Origin: Massilia timonae CCUG 45783 | Lineage (GTDB): Bacteria; Pseudomonadota; Gammaproteobacteria; Burkholderiales; Burkholderiaceae_D | Direction: 5' to 3' | Length of the DNA: 64,000 bases | NCBI RefSeq assembly: GCF_000315425.1 | Contig: NZ_JH992922.1 | Coordinates: 1,341,234-1,405,233, forward strand | Shown here: piece after piece, positions 29,634-37,006 of the stretch | Layout: each line of letters begins with the position of its first letter | How positions within the stretch are numbered: position 1 is the first letter of the stretch | Program-made: the position numbers and the translations under genes | The notes under the pieces: model-generated | Database searches by the model: none | What the model was told of the DNA's origin: nothing | What the model saw: the letters and a program-made list of their open reading frames with translations, nothing else

Positions 29634-31508
29634 ATGAATCGCTATCCCGTCTGGAAATACCTAATGATCGTCATCGCGCTGCTGCTCGGCGCGTTGTACA
29701 CGGCGCCTAACTACTTCGGCGAAACGCCGGCGTTGCAGGTGACATCGGGCCGTTCGACCCTGAACATCACCAGCGCCTCCACCACCCTGGTCGAGGATGC
29801 GCTCAAGCGTGCCGGCATTGCCCATACCGGTCTCTCCCTCGAAGGCACCGGTCACACGACGTCGGTGCGTGTGCGCTTCGCCGGCACCGAAGAACAATTC
29901 AAGGCCAAGCTGGCCCTGGAACGCGAACTGAACCGCGACCCGGCCAACCCCGATTACATCGTCACCGTCAACCTGGTCACCAATACCCCGGCCTGGATGG
30001 AAAAGATCGGCGCCGGCCCGATGAGCCTCGGCCTCGACTTGCGTGGCGGCGTGCACTTCCTGCTGCAGGTCGATACCCGTGCGGTGGTCGACAACAAGGT
30101 CAAGGCGCTGCAGGCCAGCGTGCGCAGCAACCTGCGCGACGAGAACGTGCGCCACGCCGGCATCGAACGCGTGGGCGACACCATCGAAGTGCGCTTCCGC
30201 GACGCCGCGACCCGTTCCGCCGCACGCAATGTGCTGACTTCGCGCTCGAACGAGCTGAACTTCGCCGACGCCGCCGACGGCGCCGACCAGAAGCTGGTCG
30301 TCAGCCTCAAGCCGGACGCGATCAAGCGCAGCGTCGAAGACGGCGTCAAGCAGAACATCGTGACCCTGTCCAAGCGTATCAATGAGCTGGGCACCACCGA
30401 ACCGATCATCCAGCAGCAGGGCGCCGACCGCATCGTCGTGCAGCTGCCGGGCGTGCAGGACGTGGCGCGCGCCAAGGACATCATCGGCCGCACCGCCACC
30501 CTCGAGCTGCGCATGGTCGACCAGACCGTGACCCCGGGCACCGAGCTGTCGGCGGCGATCCCGCTCAATTCCGAACTGTTCACCGAGGGCCGCGGCGCCC
30601 CGGTCGTGCTGTCGCGCGACATCATCCTGACCGGCGAATACATCTCGAGCGCCACCGCCAGCTTCGACCAGAACCAGCAGCCGGCCGTCTCGATCGACCT
30701 GAACGGCGACGGCGGCCGCCGCATCCGCCAGGCCACCCGCGACAACGTCGGCAAGCGCATGGCGATCCTGCTGAAAGAGAAGGGCGTCTACAACGTCCTG
30801 TCGGCACCGACCATCCAGAGCGAGCTGGGCTCGACCTTCCAGATCACCAATATGGGCACCTCGCAGGACGCCAACGAACTGGCCCTGCTGCTGCGCTCCG
30901 GCGCGTTGTCGGCGCCGATGGAATTCGTCGAGGAACGCGTGATCGGCCCGCAGCTGGGCGCCGAGAACATCGAACGCGGCCTGCACTCGACCATCTGGGG
31001 CTTCGTGGCGATCGCGGTCTTCATGATCGTCTACTACCACCTGTTCGGCGTGTTCTCGGCGCTGGCGCTGGCGGCCAACGTGCTGTTCCTGCTGGCCCTG
31101 CTGTCGATCCTGGGTATTACGCTTACCCTGCCGGGCATCGCCGCCATCGCGCTGGCGCTGGGCGTCGCGATCGACTCCAACGTGCTGGTCAACGAGCGCA
31201 TCCGCGAAGAGTTGCGCGCCGGCGCCCCGCCGCAGGCGGCGATCGCGGCCGGTTCCAAGCACGCCTGGGACACCATCGTCGACTCCAACGTGACCACCCT
31301 GATCGTCGGCCTGGCGCTCCTGATCTTCGGTTCCGGTCCGGTGCGCGGCTTCGCCGTGGTGCACTGCCTGGGCATCCTGACCTCGATGTTCTCGGCGGTC
31401 GTCGTGGCCCGCGGTTTCGCCAACCTGTGGTACGGCCGCAAGAAGAAGCTGACCAAGATTTCAATCGGCACGGTCTGGCAGCCGGGCATGTCGCCCACCA
31501 AGAAGTAA
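29634..31508 (+). CDS. secD: Protein translocase subunit SecD
   Basis: This 624-aa RND-type membrane protein has an N-terminal TM helix (KYLMIVIALLLGALY), a large periplasmic P1 domain, the conserved LGLDLRGGVHFLLQV motif, and a C-terminal five-helix block containing GVAIDSNVLVNERIREEL, whose Asp is needed for proton-driven function. With SecF it uses the proton motive force to help complete protein export. ATG 29634 is used. Length is close to E. coli SecD (615 aa). secF follows 15 bp later. Confidence 0.95.
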   Translation: MNRYPVWKYLMIVIALLLGALYTAPNYFGETPALQVTSGRSTLNITSASTTLVEDALKRAGIAHTGLSLEGTGHTTSVRVRFAGTEEQFKAKLALERELNRDPANPDYIVTVNLVTNTPAWMEKIGAGPMSLGLDLRGGVHFLLQVDTRAVVDNKVKALQASVRSNLRDENVRHAGIERVGDTIEVRFRDAATRSAARNVLTSRSNELNFADAADGADQKLVVSLKPDAIKRSVEDGVKQNIVTLSKRINELGTTEPIIQQQGADRIVVQLPGVQDVARAKDIIGRTATLELRMVDQTVTPGTELSAAIPLNSELFTEGRGAPVVLSRDIILTGEYISSATASFDQNQQPAVSIDLNGDGGRRIRQATRDNVGKRMAILLKEKGVYNVLSAPTIQSELGSTFQITNMGTSQDANELALLLRSGALSAPMEFVEERVIGPQLGAENIERGLHSTIWGFVAIAVFMIVYYHLFGVFSALALAANVLFLLALLSILGITLTLPGIAAIALALGVAIDSNVLVNERIREELRAGAPPQAAIAAGSKHAWDTIVDSNVTTLIVGLALLIFGSGPVRGFAVVHCLGILTSMFSAVVVARGFANLWYGRKKKLTKISIGTVWQPGMSPTKK

Positions 31509-31523
31509 GGACTCGAGACTGAC

Positions 31524-32546
31524 ATGGAATTTTTCAAGATCAAACGGGACATCCCGTTCATGCGCCACGCCCTGATCCTCAATGCGATCTCGGTGCTGAC
31601 CTTTGTCGCCGCGGTGTTCTTCCTGTTCAGCAAAGGGCTGAACTTCTCGGTGGAATTCACCGGCGGCACGGTGATGGAGCTGCGCTATCCGCATGCGGCC
31701 AACCAGGAAAAGATCCGCGACACGCTGCGCGGCATGGGCTATTCGCACCCCGAGGTGGCCAGCTTCGGCACCGCCCAGGACATCATGCTGCGCCTGCCGA
31801 TCATGGAAGGCACGGAAGCGGCCGGCACCTCGGCGCGCGTCTTCAACGCCATCTGCGCCGCCGACGGCGGTGCGCCGAAGCAGAGCCAGATCACGACCGA
31901 CAAGGGCGAAGTCGTCAACCACACCAGCTGCGCCAGCGCGTCCGGTGAAGAGCTGATCAGCCTGCAGCGCGTGGAATTCGTCGGTCCGTCGGTCGGCGAA
32001 GAACTCGCGCAGAACGGCCTGAATGCGCTGATCATGGTCGTCGTCGGCATCATGATCTACCTGGCAATCCGCTTCGAATGGAAATTCGCCGTCGCCGCCG
32101 TGGTCGCCAACCTGCACGACGTGGTCATCATCCTGGGCTTCTTCGCCTTCTTCCAGTGGGAATTCTCGCTGACGGTGCTGGCGGCCACCCTGGCGGTGCT
32201 GGGCTACTCGGTCAACGAATCGGTCGTCATCTTCGACCGGATCCGCGAGATGTTCCGCAAGCAGCGCAAGATGTCGACCTCGGAAGTGATCGACCACGCG
32301 ATCACCAGCACCATCTCGCGCACCATCATCACCCACGGCTCGACCCTGATGATGGTGCTGTCGATGCTGTTCTTCGGCGGCTATGCGCTGCATTACTTCG
32401 CGATCGCACTGGCCATCGGCATCTGCTTCGGCATCTATTCGTCGGTGTTCGTGGCGGCGGCGGTGGCCATGTGGCTGGGCGTCAAGCGCGAAGACCTGAT
32501 CAAGCCGATCAAGGAAAAGGACGAGACCGACGGCGCGGTGGTCTGA
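31524..32546 (+). CDS. secF: Protein translocase subunit SecF
   Basis: This 340-aa partner of SecD has six predicted TM helices. The N-terminal FSVEFTGGTVMELRYP motif, the RVEFVGPSVGEELAQNGL motif and the conserved helix VLGYSVNESVVIFDRIRE are present. A region at residues ~85-140 that includes TSCASASGEE is longer than in E. coli SecF (323 aa), suggesting a slightly enlarged periplasmic loop. A strong terminator follows. Confidence 0.95.
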   Translation: MEFFKIKRDIPFMRHALILNAISVLTFVAAVFFLFSKGLNFSVEFTGGTVMELRYPHAANQEKIRDTLRGMGYSHPEVASFGTAQDIMLRLPIMEGTEAAGTSARVFNAICAADGGAPKQSQITTDKGEVVNHTSCASASGEELISLQRVEFVGPSVGEELAQNGLNALIMVVVGIMIYLAIRFEWKFAVAAVVANLHDVVIILGFFAFFQWEFSLTVLAATLAVLGYSVNESVVIFDRIREMFRKQRKMSTSEVIDHAITSTISRTIITHGSTLMMVLSMLFFGGYALHYFAIALAIGICFGIYSSVFVAAAVAMWLGVKREDLIKPIKEKDETDGAVV

Positions 32547-32564
32547 ACTACCCGCTCCGCATGA

Positions 32565-32603
32565 AAAATGCCGCCCCGGCCCTGCTGCGGCGGCATTTTG
32601 TTT
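32565..32603 (+). terminator. Terminator after secF
   Basis: The 11-bp stem AAAATGCCGCC / GGCGGCATTTT with a 13-nt loop runs into TTTTGTTT. It closes the queA-tgt-yajC-secD-secF block before the sRNA region. Confidence 0.85.
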
Positions 32604-32653
32604 GATGCGGATCCGTTGCGCGGCGAATTTGACAGTGTTGTGTGTGGCAGCGC

Positions 32654-32683
32654 ACGGAGTAGGCTATCGCGCACCCCTATAGT
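32654..32683 (+). promoter_or_regulatory. Candidate promoter of sRNA copy A, ACGGAG-N18-TATAGT
   Basis: ACGGAG (32654-32659, preceded by CGC) is separated by exactly 18 bp from TATAGT (32678-32683). The predicted start is G32690, six bases after the -10. The same layout occurs at four other places in this window. Confidence 0.55.
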
Positions 32684-32689
32684 GAACCT

Positions 32690-32753
32690 GTCTCTTTCAG
32701 GACATCCCTAGTTTTGGACTTCACCCGCTTCCGCAACGAGGCGGGTTTTTTTT
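32690..32753 (+). ncRNA. Candidate small RNA, copy A of a three-member family
   Basis: This predicted 64-nt transcript starts GTCTCTTTCAGGAC and its shared core ends CCTAGTTTTGGACTT; these 32 nt are identical in three copies in this window. The core is followed directly by a terminator hairpin (ACCCGC / GCGGGT) and eight T. There is no ATG-led frame. The core contains two GGA triplets (CAGGAC, TTGGAC) and a pyrimidine-rich UCUCUUU that can form the loop of a CCUG/CAGG stem if transcription starts a little earlier. Homology among copies begins precisely at the predicted +1. It may be an Hfq- or CsrA-binding RNA; this is inference. Confidence 0.75.
32723..32753 (+). terminator. Terminator hairpin of sRNA copy A
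   Basis: The stem ACCCGC / GCGGGT closes a 12-nt loop that can pair further internally; it is followed by a run of T. Closing pair A-T. Confidence 0.8.
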
Positions 32754-32816
32754 GCCCGGCGTTTCCAGCCCTGGAAACCGAAATGTAAAAAAGACATGTT
32801 AAATGTGAAATGGCGC

Positions 32817-32846
32817 ACCGAGGGTGGGGCGCCGCTCGCATAAGAT
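32817..32846 (+). promoter_or_regulatory. Candidate promoter of sRNA copy B, ACCGAG-N18-TAAGAT
   Basis: ACCGAG (32817-32822, preceded by CGC) lies 18 bp before TAAGAT (32841-32846). The spacer is unlike that of copy A except for GC content. Confidence 0.55.
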
Positions 32847-32852
32847 GGACTC

Positions 32853-32916
32853 GTCTCTTTCAGGACATCCCTAGTTTTGGACTTTACCCGCACCGGCAAC
32901 GGCGCGGGTTTTTTTT
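32853..32916 (+). ncRNA. Candidate small RNA, copy B of a three-member family
   Basis: This predicted transcript is also 64 nt and has the identical 32-nt core starting at G32853. The four bases just before the core (CTCG) differ from copies A and C (CCTG), so a longer CCUG/CAGG stem cannot form here, which supports a start at the G. The terminator is ACCCGC / GCGGGT with a different loop (ACCGGCAACGGC). It runs toward the convergent GH15 gene, whose stop codon is at 32928, so the hairpin may terminate both. Copy A ends 100 bp upstream on the same strand. Confidence 0.75.
32887..32916. terminator. Terminator hairpin of sRNA copy B, possibly shared with the GH15 gene
   Basis: The stem TACCCGC / GCGGGT with an inner CCG/CGG helix is followed by eight T on the plus strand. 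On the minus strand it lies 11 bp after the GH15 stop and is flanked by a shorter T run. Confidence 0.75.
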
Positions 32917-32927
32917 GTCCGCAGTAT

Positions 32928-34748
32928 CTATAACTGCCAGGGATGCTCGATCTTGCCGTCGAGCGCCGCATCGAGATAGGTCGCGGCGCTGATCAGGGCC
33001 AGGTGAGTAAAAGCTTGCGGGAAGTTGCCGAGTAGCTCGGCCTGATTGGTGAATTCCTCCGCATACAGGTGCACGTGGTTGCCGTAGGCGAGCAGCTTTT
33101 CCATATTGTTGCGGGCCTGGTCGATGCGGCCGGCGCGCGCCAGGCATTCGACGTACCAGAAGGAGCAGGCCGCGAACGCGCCTTCCTGGCCCTCGAGGCC
33201 GTCGTCGCGGTCGTAGCGCAGCACCAGCGCATCGTCGCCGAGCTGGGCCCCGATCGCGTCCAGGGTGGCCAGCCACTGCGGATCGGTCGAGCCGACGAAG
33301 CGCACCAGCGGCATCATCAGGAGCGCGCCGTCGAGGTCGCGCGAACCCTTGCTGCGCACGAAGTGGCCGAGCTCCTCGTTCCAGAAGGTGTCCCAGATGT
33401 AGCGCGAGATCTCGTTGCGTGCCGCGATCCAGCGTTCGAACGGCGCCCGCAGCGAGCGCTTGCTGGCCAGGCGCACCGCGCGGTCGACCGCCACCCAGCA
33501 CATGAGTTGGGAATGCAGGTGCTCGCGCGGCGGCTCGCGCCCTTCCCAGATGCCGGCGTCCGGACGCTGCCAGTTCTCGCAGACGAAGTTGACGACTTCG
33601 CAGACGCCTACCCAGTCGGCATGCGAAATCGCTTCGCCATATTTATTGCTGAGATAGATCGAATCGAGCAGGGCGCCGAAGATGTCGAGCTGCAGCTGGG
33701 ATGCGGCGGCATTGCCGATGCGTACCGGCTTGGAGCCGGCGTACCCCGCCAGGTGGTCGAGCTCGATTTCTTCTCCCATCGGGCTGCCGTCCAGCGCATA
33801 CATGATGCGCAGGTGGGCGTCGGTCGAATCGTGCTTCGGCCGCTCGGCCGACCAGCGCGTGAACGCCTTGGCTTCGTCGACGTAGCCGAGCCGCATCAGC
33901 GCGTACACGGTGAACGAGGCGTCGCGGATCCAGGTGGCGCGGTAGTCCCAGTTGCGCGAACCGCCCAGCACCTCGGGCAGGCCGAAGGTCGCGGCCGCGA
34001 CCATCGAGCCGTGGCGGCACGAGGTCATCAGCTTGAGCACCAGCGCCGAGCGGTTGACCGCCTCGCGCCAGCGGCCTTTATAGGTGGAGCGCCGGGTCCA
34101 GTCCTGCCAGCGCCGCACGACCTCGGCCAGCAGGGCGTCGCGCGCGCCGGCATCGAGCGCCGAGTCGCCATCTTCGTCGAGCACGAAATCCATGACGTCG
34201 CCGTCGCGCAGCACGATGGAGGCGCCGGCGCCGCCGTCGGTCGCGGTGAATTCGACCGGCGCCGACAGGCGCAGGCGCGGCGCGCCGCTGGCCGCGAACA
34301 GCACGTGGTCTTGCCCCACCGTGACTTCGGGCCGCTGGCGCGCGTAGTCGAAGCGCGGCTGGCAATCGACCCGGATGCGGGCTTCGCCGCTGCTGACCCG
34401 CACCCGGCGCACCAGGCGCGCCGCGCCATGGCCGAGCTCCCCGGGACCGACCATGAAATCGATGAGTTCGACGTTGCACGTCTCGCCCAGCCACTGGGTC
34501 AGCAGCACATTGGTGTCGGGCACATAGGTCTGCACCACGCGCATGTCATCCATCTCGGGCGCGATGGTGAAGTGACCGCCCTGTTCGGGGTCGAGCAGGG
34601 CGGCGAAGATGCTGGGGCTGTCGAAGTCGGGCCAGCACAGGAAGTCGACCGTGCCATCGAGCGCCACCAGCGCGATCGTGGCCATATTGCCGATGGCGCC
34701 ATGCTCGCCGATCGGACGTGGCGGGCGCGTTGCGTTGGGTTCAGCCAT
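32928..34748 (-). CDS. Glycoside hydrolase family 15 protein (glucoamylase/trehalase-like)
   Basis: This 606-aa cytoplasmic protein has an N-terminal beta-sandwich region (~10-230) and a C-terminal (alpha/alpha)6 barrel. Family blocks include PIGEHGAIGNMATIALV, SRNWDYRATWIRDASF, the catalytic-Glu region PDAGIWEGREPPREH, and FGLPEVLGGSRNWDY upstream. In bacteria this GH15 type includes trehalases and alpha-glucosidases; the substrate here is not decided. ATG 34748 lies inside the end of the SDR gene (8-base overlap), indicating translational coupling with it. Trehalose or glycan metabolism beside a stress-type SDR fits an osmotic or desiccation role, but this is inference. Confidence 0.87.
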   Translation of the reverse strand: MAEPNATRPPRPIGEHGAIGNMATIALVALDGTVDFLCWPDFDSPSIFAALLDPEQGGHFTIAPEMDDMRVVQTYVPDTNVLLTQWLGETCNVELIDFMVGPGELGHGAARLVRRVRVSSGEARIRVDCQPRFDYARQRPEVTVGQDHVLFAASGAPRLRLSAPVEFTATDGGAGASIVLRDGDVMDFVLDEDGDSALDAGARDALLAEVVRRWQDWTRRSTYKGRWREAVNRSALVLKLMTSCRHGSMVAAATFGLPEVLGGSRNWDYRATWIRDASFTVYALMRLGYVDEAKAFTRWSAERPKHDSTDAHLRIMYALDGSPMGEEIELDHLAGYAGSKPVRIGNAAASQLQLDIFGALLDSIYLSNKYGEAISHADWVGVCEVVNFVCENWQRPDAGIWEGREPPREHLHSQLMCWVAVDRAVRLASKRSLRAPFERWIAARNEISRYIWDTFWNEELGHFVRSKGSRDLDGALLMMPLVRFVGSTDPQWLATLDAIGAQLGDDALVLRYDRDDGLEGQEGAFAACSFWYVECLARAGRIDQARNNMEKLLAYGNHVHLYAEEFTNQAELLGNFPQAFTHLALISAATYLDAALDGKIEHPWQL

Positions 34749-35538
34749 TGTCTTCGAACCCTGGATAGAGCGCCATGCCGCCATCCACATAGACCGTGGC
34801 GCCGGTCATGTAGTCGGCCAGGTCGGAGGCCATGAACAACGCCAGGCTGGCCACGTCGTCGACCTCGCCGATGCGTCCATACGGTATCAGCTCGAGCAGC
34901 TTCTTGCCCGCCTCGCCTTCGGTGGCGTCTTCGTTGATCGGGGTGCGGATGGCGCCGGGCGCGATGCCGTTGACGCGGATGCGTTCCTGCGCCACTTCCT
35001 GGGCCAGCGAGCGCATGAACATGCCGATGCCGCCCTTGGACGCGGCATAGTTGACGTGGCCGGCCCAGGGAATCGTCTCGTGGACCGAGCTCATGCACAG
35101 GATGACGCCGTTGGCGCGCATGCGGCCGCGGTTGCCCTGCCGGCGAAAGCGTTTCACCGCGGCGCGGGCGCACAGGAACTGGCCGGTCAGGTTGACGTCA
35201 AGCACGGCTTTCCATTCGTCCAGCGACATGTCGGCGATGCGCGCATCCTTCTGCATGCCGGCGTTGGCGACCAGGATGTCGAGGCCGCCGAAGGCCTGGT
35301 CGGTCTGCGCGAACAGGCGCTCGACGTCGTCCTCGCTGGACACATTGCACTGCACCGCCAGCGCCTGGCCGCCGGCTTCCTTGATCTGGCGTACGACTTC
35401 GTCGGCCTTGTCCTGGCTGCTGTTGTAGTTGACCACCACCTTGGCGCCGGCCGCGGCGTAGGCGATGCAGATGGCGCGGCCGATGCCGGAGTCGCCACCG
35501 GTCACGAGCGCCACCTGGTCGTTCAGGCTGATTTGCAT
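34741..35538 (-). CDS. SDR-family oxidoreductase (glucose 1-dehydrogenase-like)
   Basis: This 265-aa classical short-chain dehydrogenase has the NAD(P)-binding GGDSGIGRAICIAY motif, NAG in ILVANAGMQ, the catalytic Ser in ILCMSSVHE and YAASKGGIGMF with Tyr/Lys. The C-terminal GATVYVDGGMALYPGF is typical of glucose 1-dehydrogenase and general stress proteins. The start ATG 35538 is supported by GGAGG six bases upstream; the frame stays open to 35718, which would run through sRNA C's promoter. The ribosome site reads GGAGGACATCCC, sharing ten bases with the sRNA core. It forms an operon with the overlapping GH15 gene. Confidence 0.9.
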   Translation of the reverse strand: MQISLNDQVALVTGGDSGIGRAICIAYAAAGAKVVVNYNSSQDKADEVVRQIKEAGGQALAVQCNVSSEDDVERLFAQTDQAFGGLDILVANAGMQKDARIADMSLDEWKAVLDVNLTGQFLCARAAVKRFRRQGNRGRMRANGVILCMSSVHETIPWAGHVNYAASKGGIGMFMRSLAQEVAQERIRVNGIAPGAIRTPINEDATEGEAGKKLLELIPYGRIGEVDDVASLALFMASDLADYMTGATVYVDGGMALYPGFEDNG

Positions 35539-35697
35539 GGGATGTCCTCCAGAGCGTGATTGCGCCGGACGCGCTCTGCGGTCGCGTCCTGGCTGGACGA
35601 CCTTAGCAGAAAGCAGGGATGGAACATGCACGCCTGGACGGGCGTCTGGTGCAAGGCAAACGGAATGCGGCGCTTGTTCGATAGTGTGCGTGAACGT

Positions 35698-35727
35698 ACG
35701 GAGTGCGCTACGCCGCAAGCATAAGAT
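35698..35727 (+). promoter_or_regulatory. Candidate promoter of sRNA copy C, ACGGAG-N18-TAAGAT
   Basis: ACGGAG (35698-35703, preceded by CGT) lies 18 bp before TAAGAT (35722-35727). Upstream it shares TGCGTGAACG with the promoter of the glycine-zipper gene at 62.1 kb. Confidence 0.55.
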
Positions 35728-35733
35728 GGACCT

Positions 35734-35797
35734 GTCTCTTTCAGGACATCCCTAGTTTTGGACTTGGCCCGCTCCTCACCGAGCGGGCGTTTTTTTG
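35734..35797 (+). ncRNA. Candidate small RNA, copy C of a three-member family
   Basis: The identical 32-nt core starts at G35734, and the predicted transcript is again 64 nt. The terminator stem here is GCCCGCTC / GAGCGGGC, a perfect 8-bp helix whose outer pair is G-C instead of the A-T of copies A and B, a compensatory change that supports a real RNA hairpin. It ends just before the stop codon of the convergent HDOD gene (35803). Copies A and B lie on the other side of the SDR-GH15 operon, so the three RNAs flank that operon. Confidence 0.75.
35767..35797. terminator. Terminator hairpin of sRNA copy C, close to the HDOD gene end
   Basis: The stem GCCCGCTC / GAGCGGGC with a 6-nt loop is followed by CG and seven T. 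It also lies just beyond the HDOD stop and could serve both strands. Confidence 0.8.
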
Positions 35798-35802
35798 CTC
35801 GC

Positions 35803-36636
35803 TTACAGCAGCGCCGACGTCAGGCTCTTCACTTCCTCGCCCGACTCTTCCAGCACGCCCTTGAGCGTGCCTTCGCCGAACACGAAGTCGATGGTCGCGG
35901 CCGCGGCATGGGTGGTGGCGCCAGGCGGCGCGAACAGCGGAGACGGCAGCGGCGACAGGTCGTTGGCCAGCAACAGGGTGTCGCCCAGGGTTTCCGGCGG
36001 CAGCGCGCGCATGCCGTCCCACAGCGCTTCGATCGCGCTCATGACCGGCGCCGGGACGCCCAGCTTGTGCAGCACGCCGCGGCCGATGGCCGCTTCGCCA
36101 TGGTCGAGCCAGGCATCGAGGTTGTCGTCCAGCAGGCCGGGCAGGGCTTCGGCGCGCGACAGCAGATAAAAGCCGCCGACCTCGTGCACGATGCCGGCGA
36201 ACAGCGCCGTTTCGGGATCGACGAAGGACACGCGGCGCGCGATCACCTGGCTGAGGGCCGCCACGTGGGCCGAGTGGGCCCACAATTGGTCGGCCTTGTG
36301 GCGCAGGCCGGGATCGCGGATCTCGCTGGCCAGCTGGCGCACGATCACCGAGGCCGCCAGGGCGCCCAGGGTGCGAAAGCCCACGCGCTGGACCGCCGCG
36401 CGCACATTGGTGACGTCGTTGCCGCTGCGGTTATAGGCCACCGAGTTGGCGATCGCGACCGTGCGCGCCGCCAGCAGCGGCTCGGCCTGCACCAGGCGGG
36501 CGGCGGCGTCGATATGGCAGTCGGGTTCGCCCAGCGCCCGCTGCAGGGTCAGCGTGGCGTTGACGCTGGTGGGGAAAGCAAGTTCGCCGCGGCTGGCTTC
36601 GGCGGCGATGCTGTCGAGTGCGGAGACTTGGTCCAT
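35803..36636 (-). CDS. HDOD-domain protein
   Basis: This 277-aa soluble protein consists of a single HDOD domain (~20-215) related to HD phosphohydrolases. Characteristic segments are AEPLLAARTVAIANSVAYN, NVRAAVQRVGFRTLGALA, and LFAGIVHEVGGFYLL where a canonical HD enzyme would have HD; here it is HE, and the full metal set is absent, so it is likely a signalling or scaffold protein. A -10-like TATAAT ends only six bases before the ATG, so the mRNA is probably leaderless. It converges on sRNA copy C. Confidence 0.87.
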   Translation of the reverse strand: MDQVSALDSIAAEASRGELAFPTSVNATLTLQRALGEPDCHIDAAARLVQAEPLLAARTVAIANSVAYNRSGNDVTNVRAAVQRVGFRTLGALAASVIVRQLASEIRDPGLRHKADQLWAHSAHVAALSQVIARRVSFVDPETALFAGIVHEVGGFYLLSRAEALPGLLDDNLDAWLDHGEAAIGRGVLHKLGVPAPVMSAIEALWDGMRALPPETLGDTLLLANDLSPLPSPLFAPPGATTHAAAATIDFVFGEGTLKGVLEESGEEVKSLTSALL

Positions 36637-36642
36637 GAAAAA

Positions 36643-36648
36643 ATTATA
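36643..36648 (-). promoter_or_regulatory. -10 element of the HDOD gene, implying a leaderless mRNA
   Basis: The minus strand reads GGGGTATAATTTTTTCATG. Normal -10 to +1 spacing puts the transcription start at, or one base from, the A of the start codon. No ribosome-binding site exists and the -35 is weak. Confidence 0.5.
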
Positions 36649-36724
36649 CCCCTAACACAACACCTTGCTTGCAAAAATATTGCCCTACGGTATCGATTTC
36701 AATGGAGCCGTGGCATCCAGGTGC

Positions 36725-37006
36725 TTACTCTTCGCCGAAAATGGCGTCGCAGCCTTCCTTCTGTTCTTCGAGGTTTTCCAGTTCGTCGACCAGGCCGAGG
36801 TCGAGCAGTTCCTCGACCGCGTTCATGTAGCTGTTGAGTTTGGTTGCGCCGATGAGGCGATAGATCTCGCCGGCTTCGTTGCGCACGCCGATCAGCATCG
36901 GTTCCTCGCGCACTTCGTCCAGTGGGGCGACGTCGAGCAGGATGTTGCCGATGATGTGCTTGTCGAAATGGGCTGGCTTCTTGCCGTCGATGAGAGAGGT
37001 TTTCAA
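36725..37006 (-). CDS. Small acidic protein of unknown function, coupled to a MarR regulator
   Basis: This 93-aa protein is rich in Glu, Asp and Leu (VEELLDLGLVDELENLEEQKE) with no signal or TM segment. I do not recognise it. The frame has no suitable ATG; the likely start is TTG 37006, which overlaps the MarR stop as TTGA and is preceded by AAGGAAA. The long frame upstream of this point belongs to the antisense of other genes and is not real. It is probably translated by coupling to the MarR gene. It could be a co-regulator, but there is no direct evidence. Confidence 0.6.
   Translation of the reverse strand: MKTSLIDGKKPAHFDKHIIGNILLDVAPLDEVREEPMLIGVRNEAGEIYRLIGATKLNSYMNAVEELLDLGLVDELENLEEQKEGCDAIFGEE

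Noticed and set aside
32629..32634. TTGACA upstream of sRNA copy A as a sigma70 -35
   Set aside because: It is 25 bp from TAGGCT and 43 bp from TATAGT, neither of which is a workable spacing; copies B and C lack it.
35600..35605. TAAGGT upstream of the SDR gene as another member of the promoter class
   Set aside because: The hexamer 18 bp upstream is GCATGT and shows no ACNGAG box.
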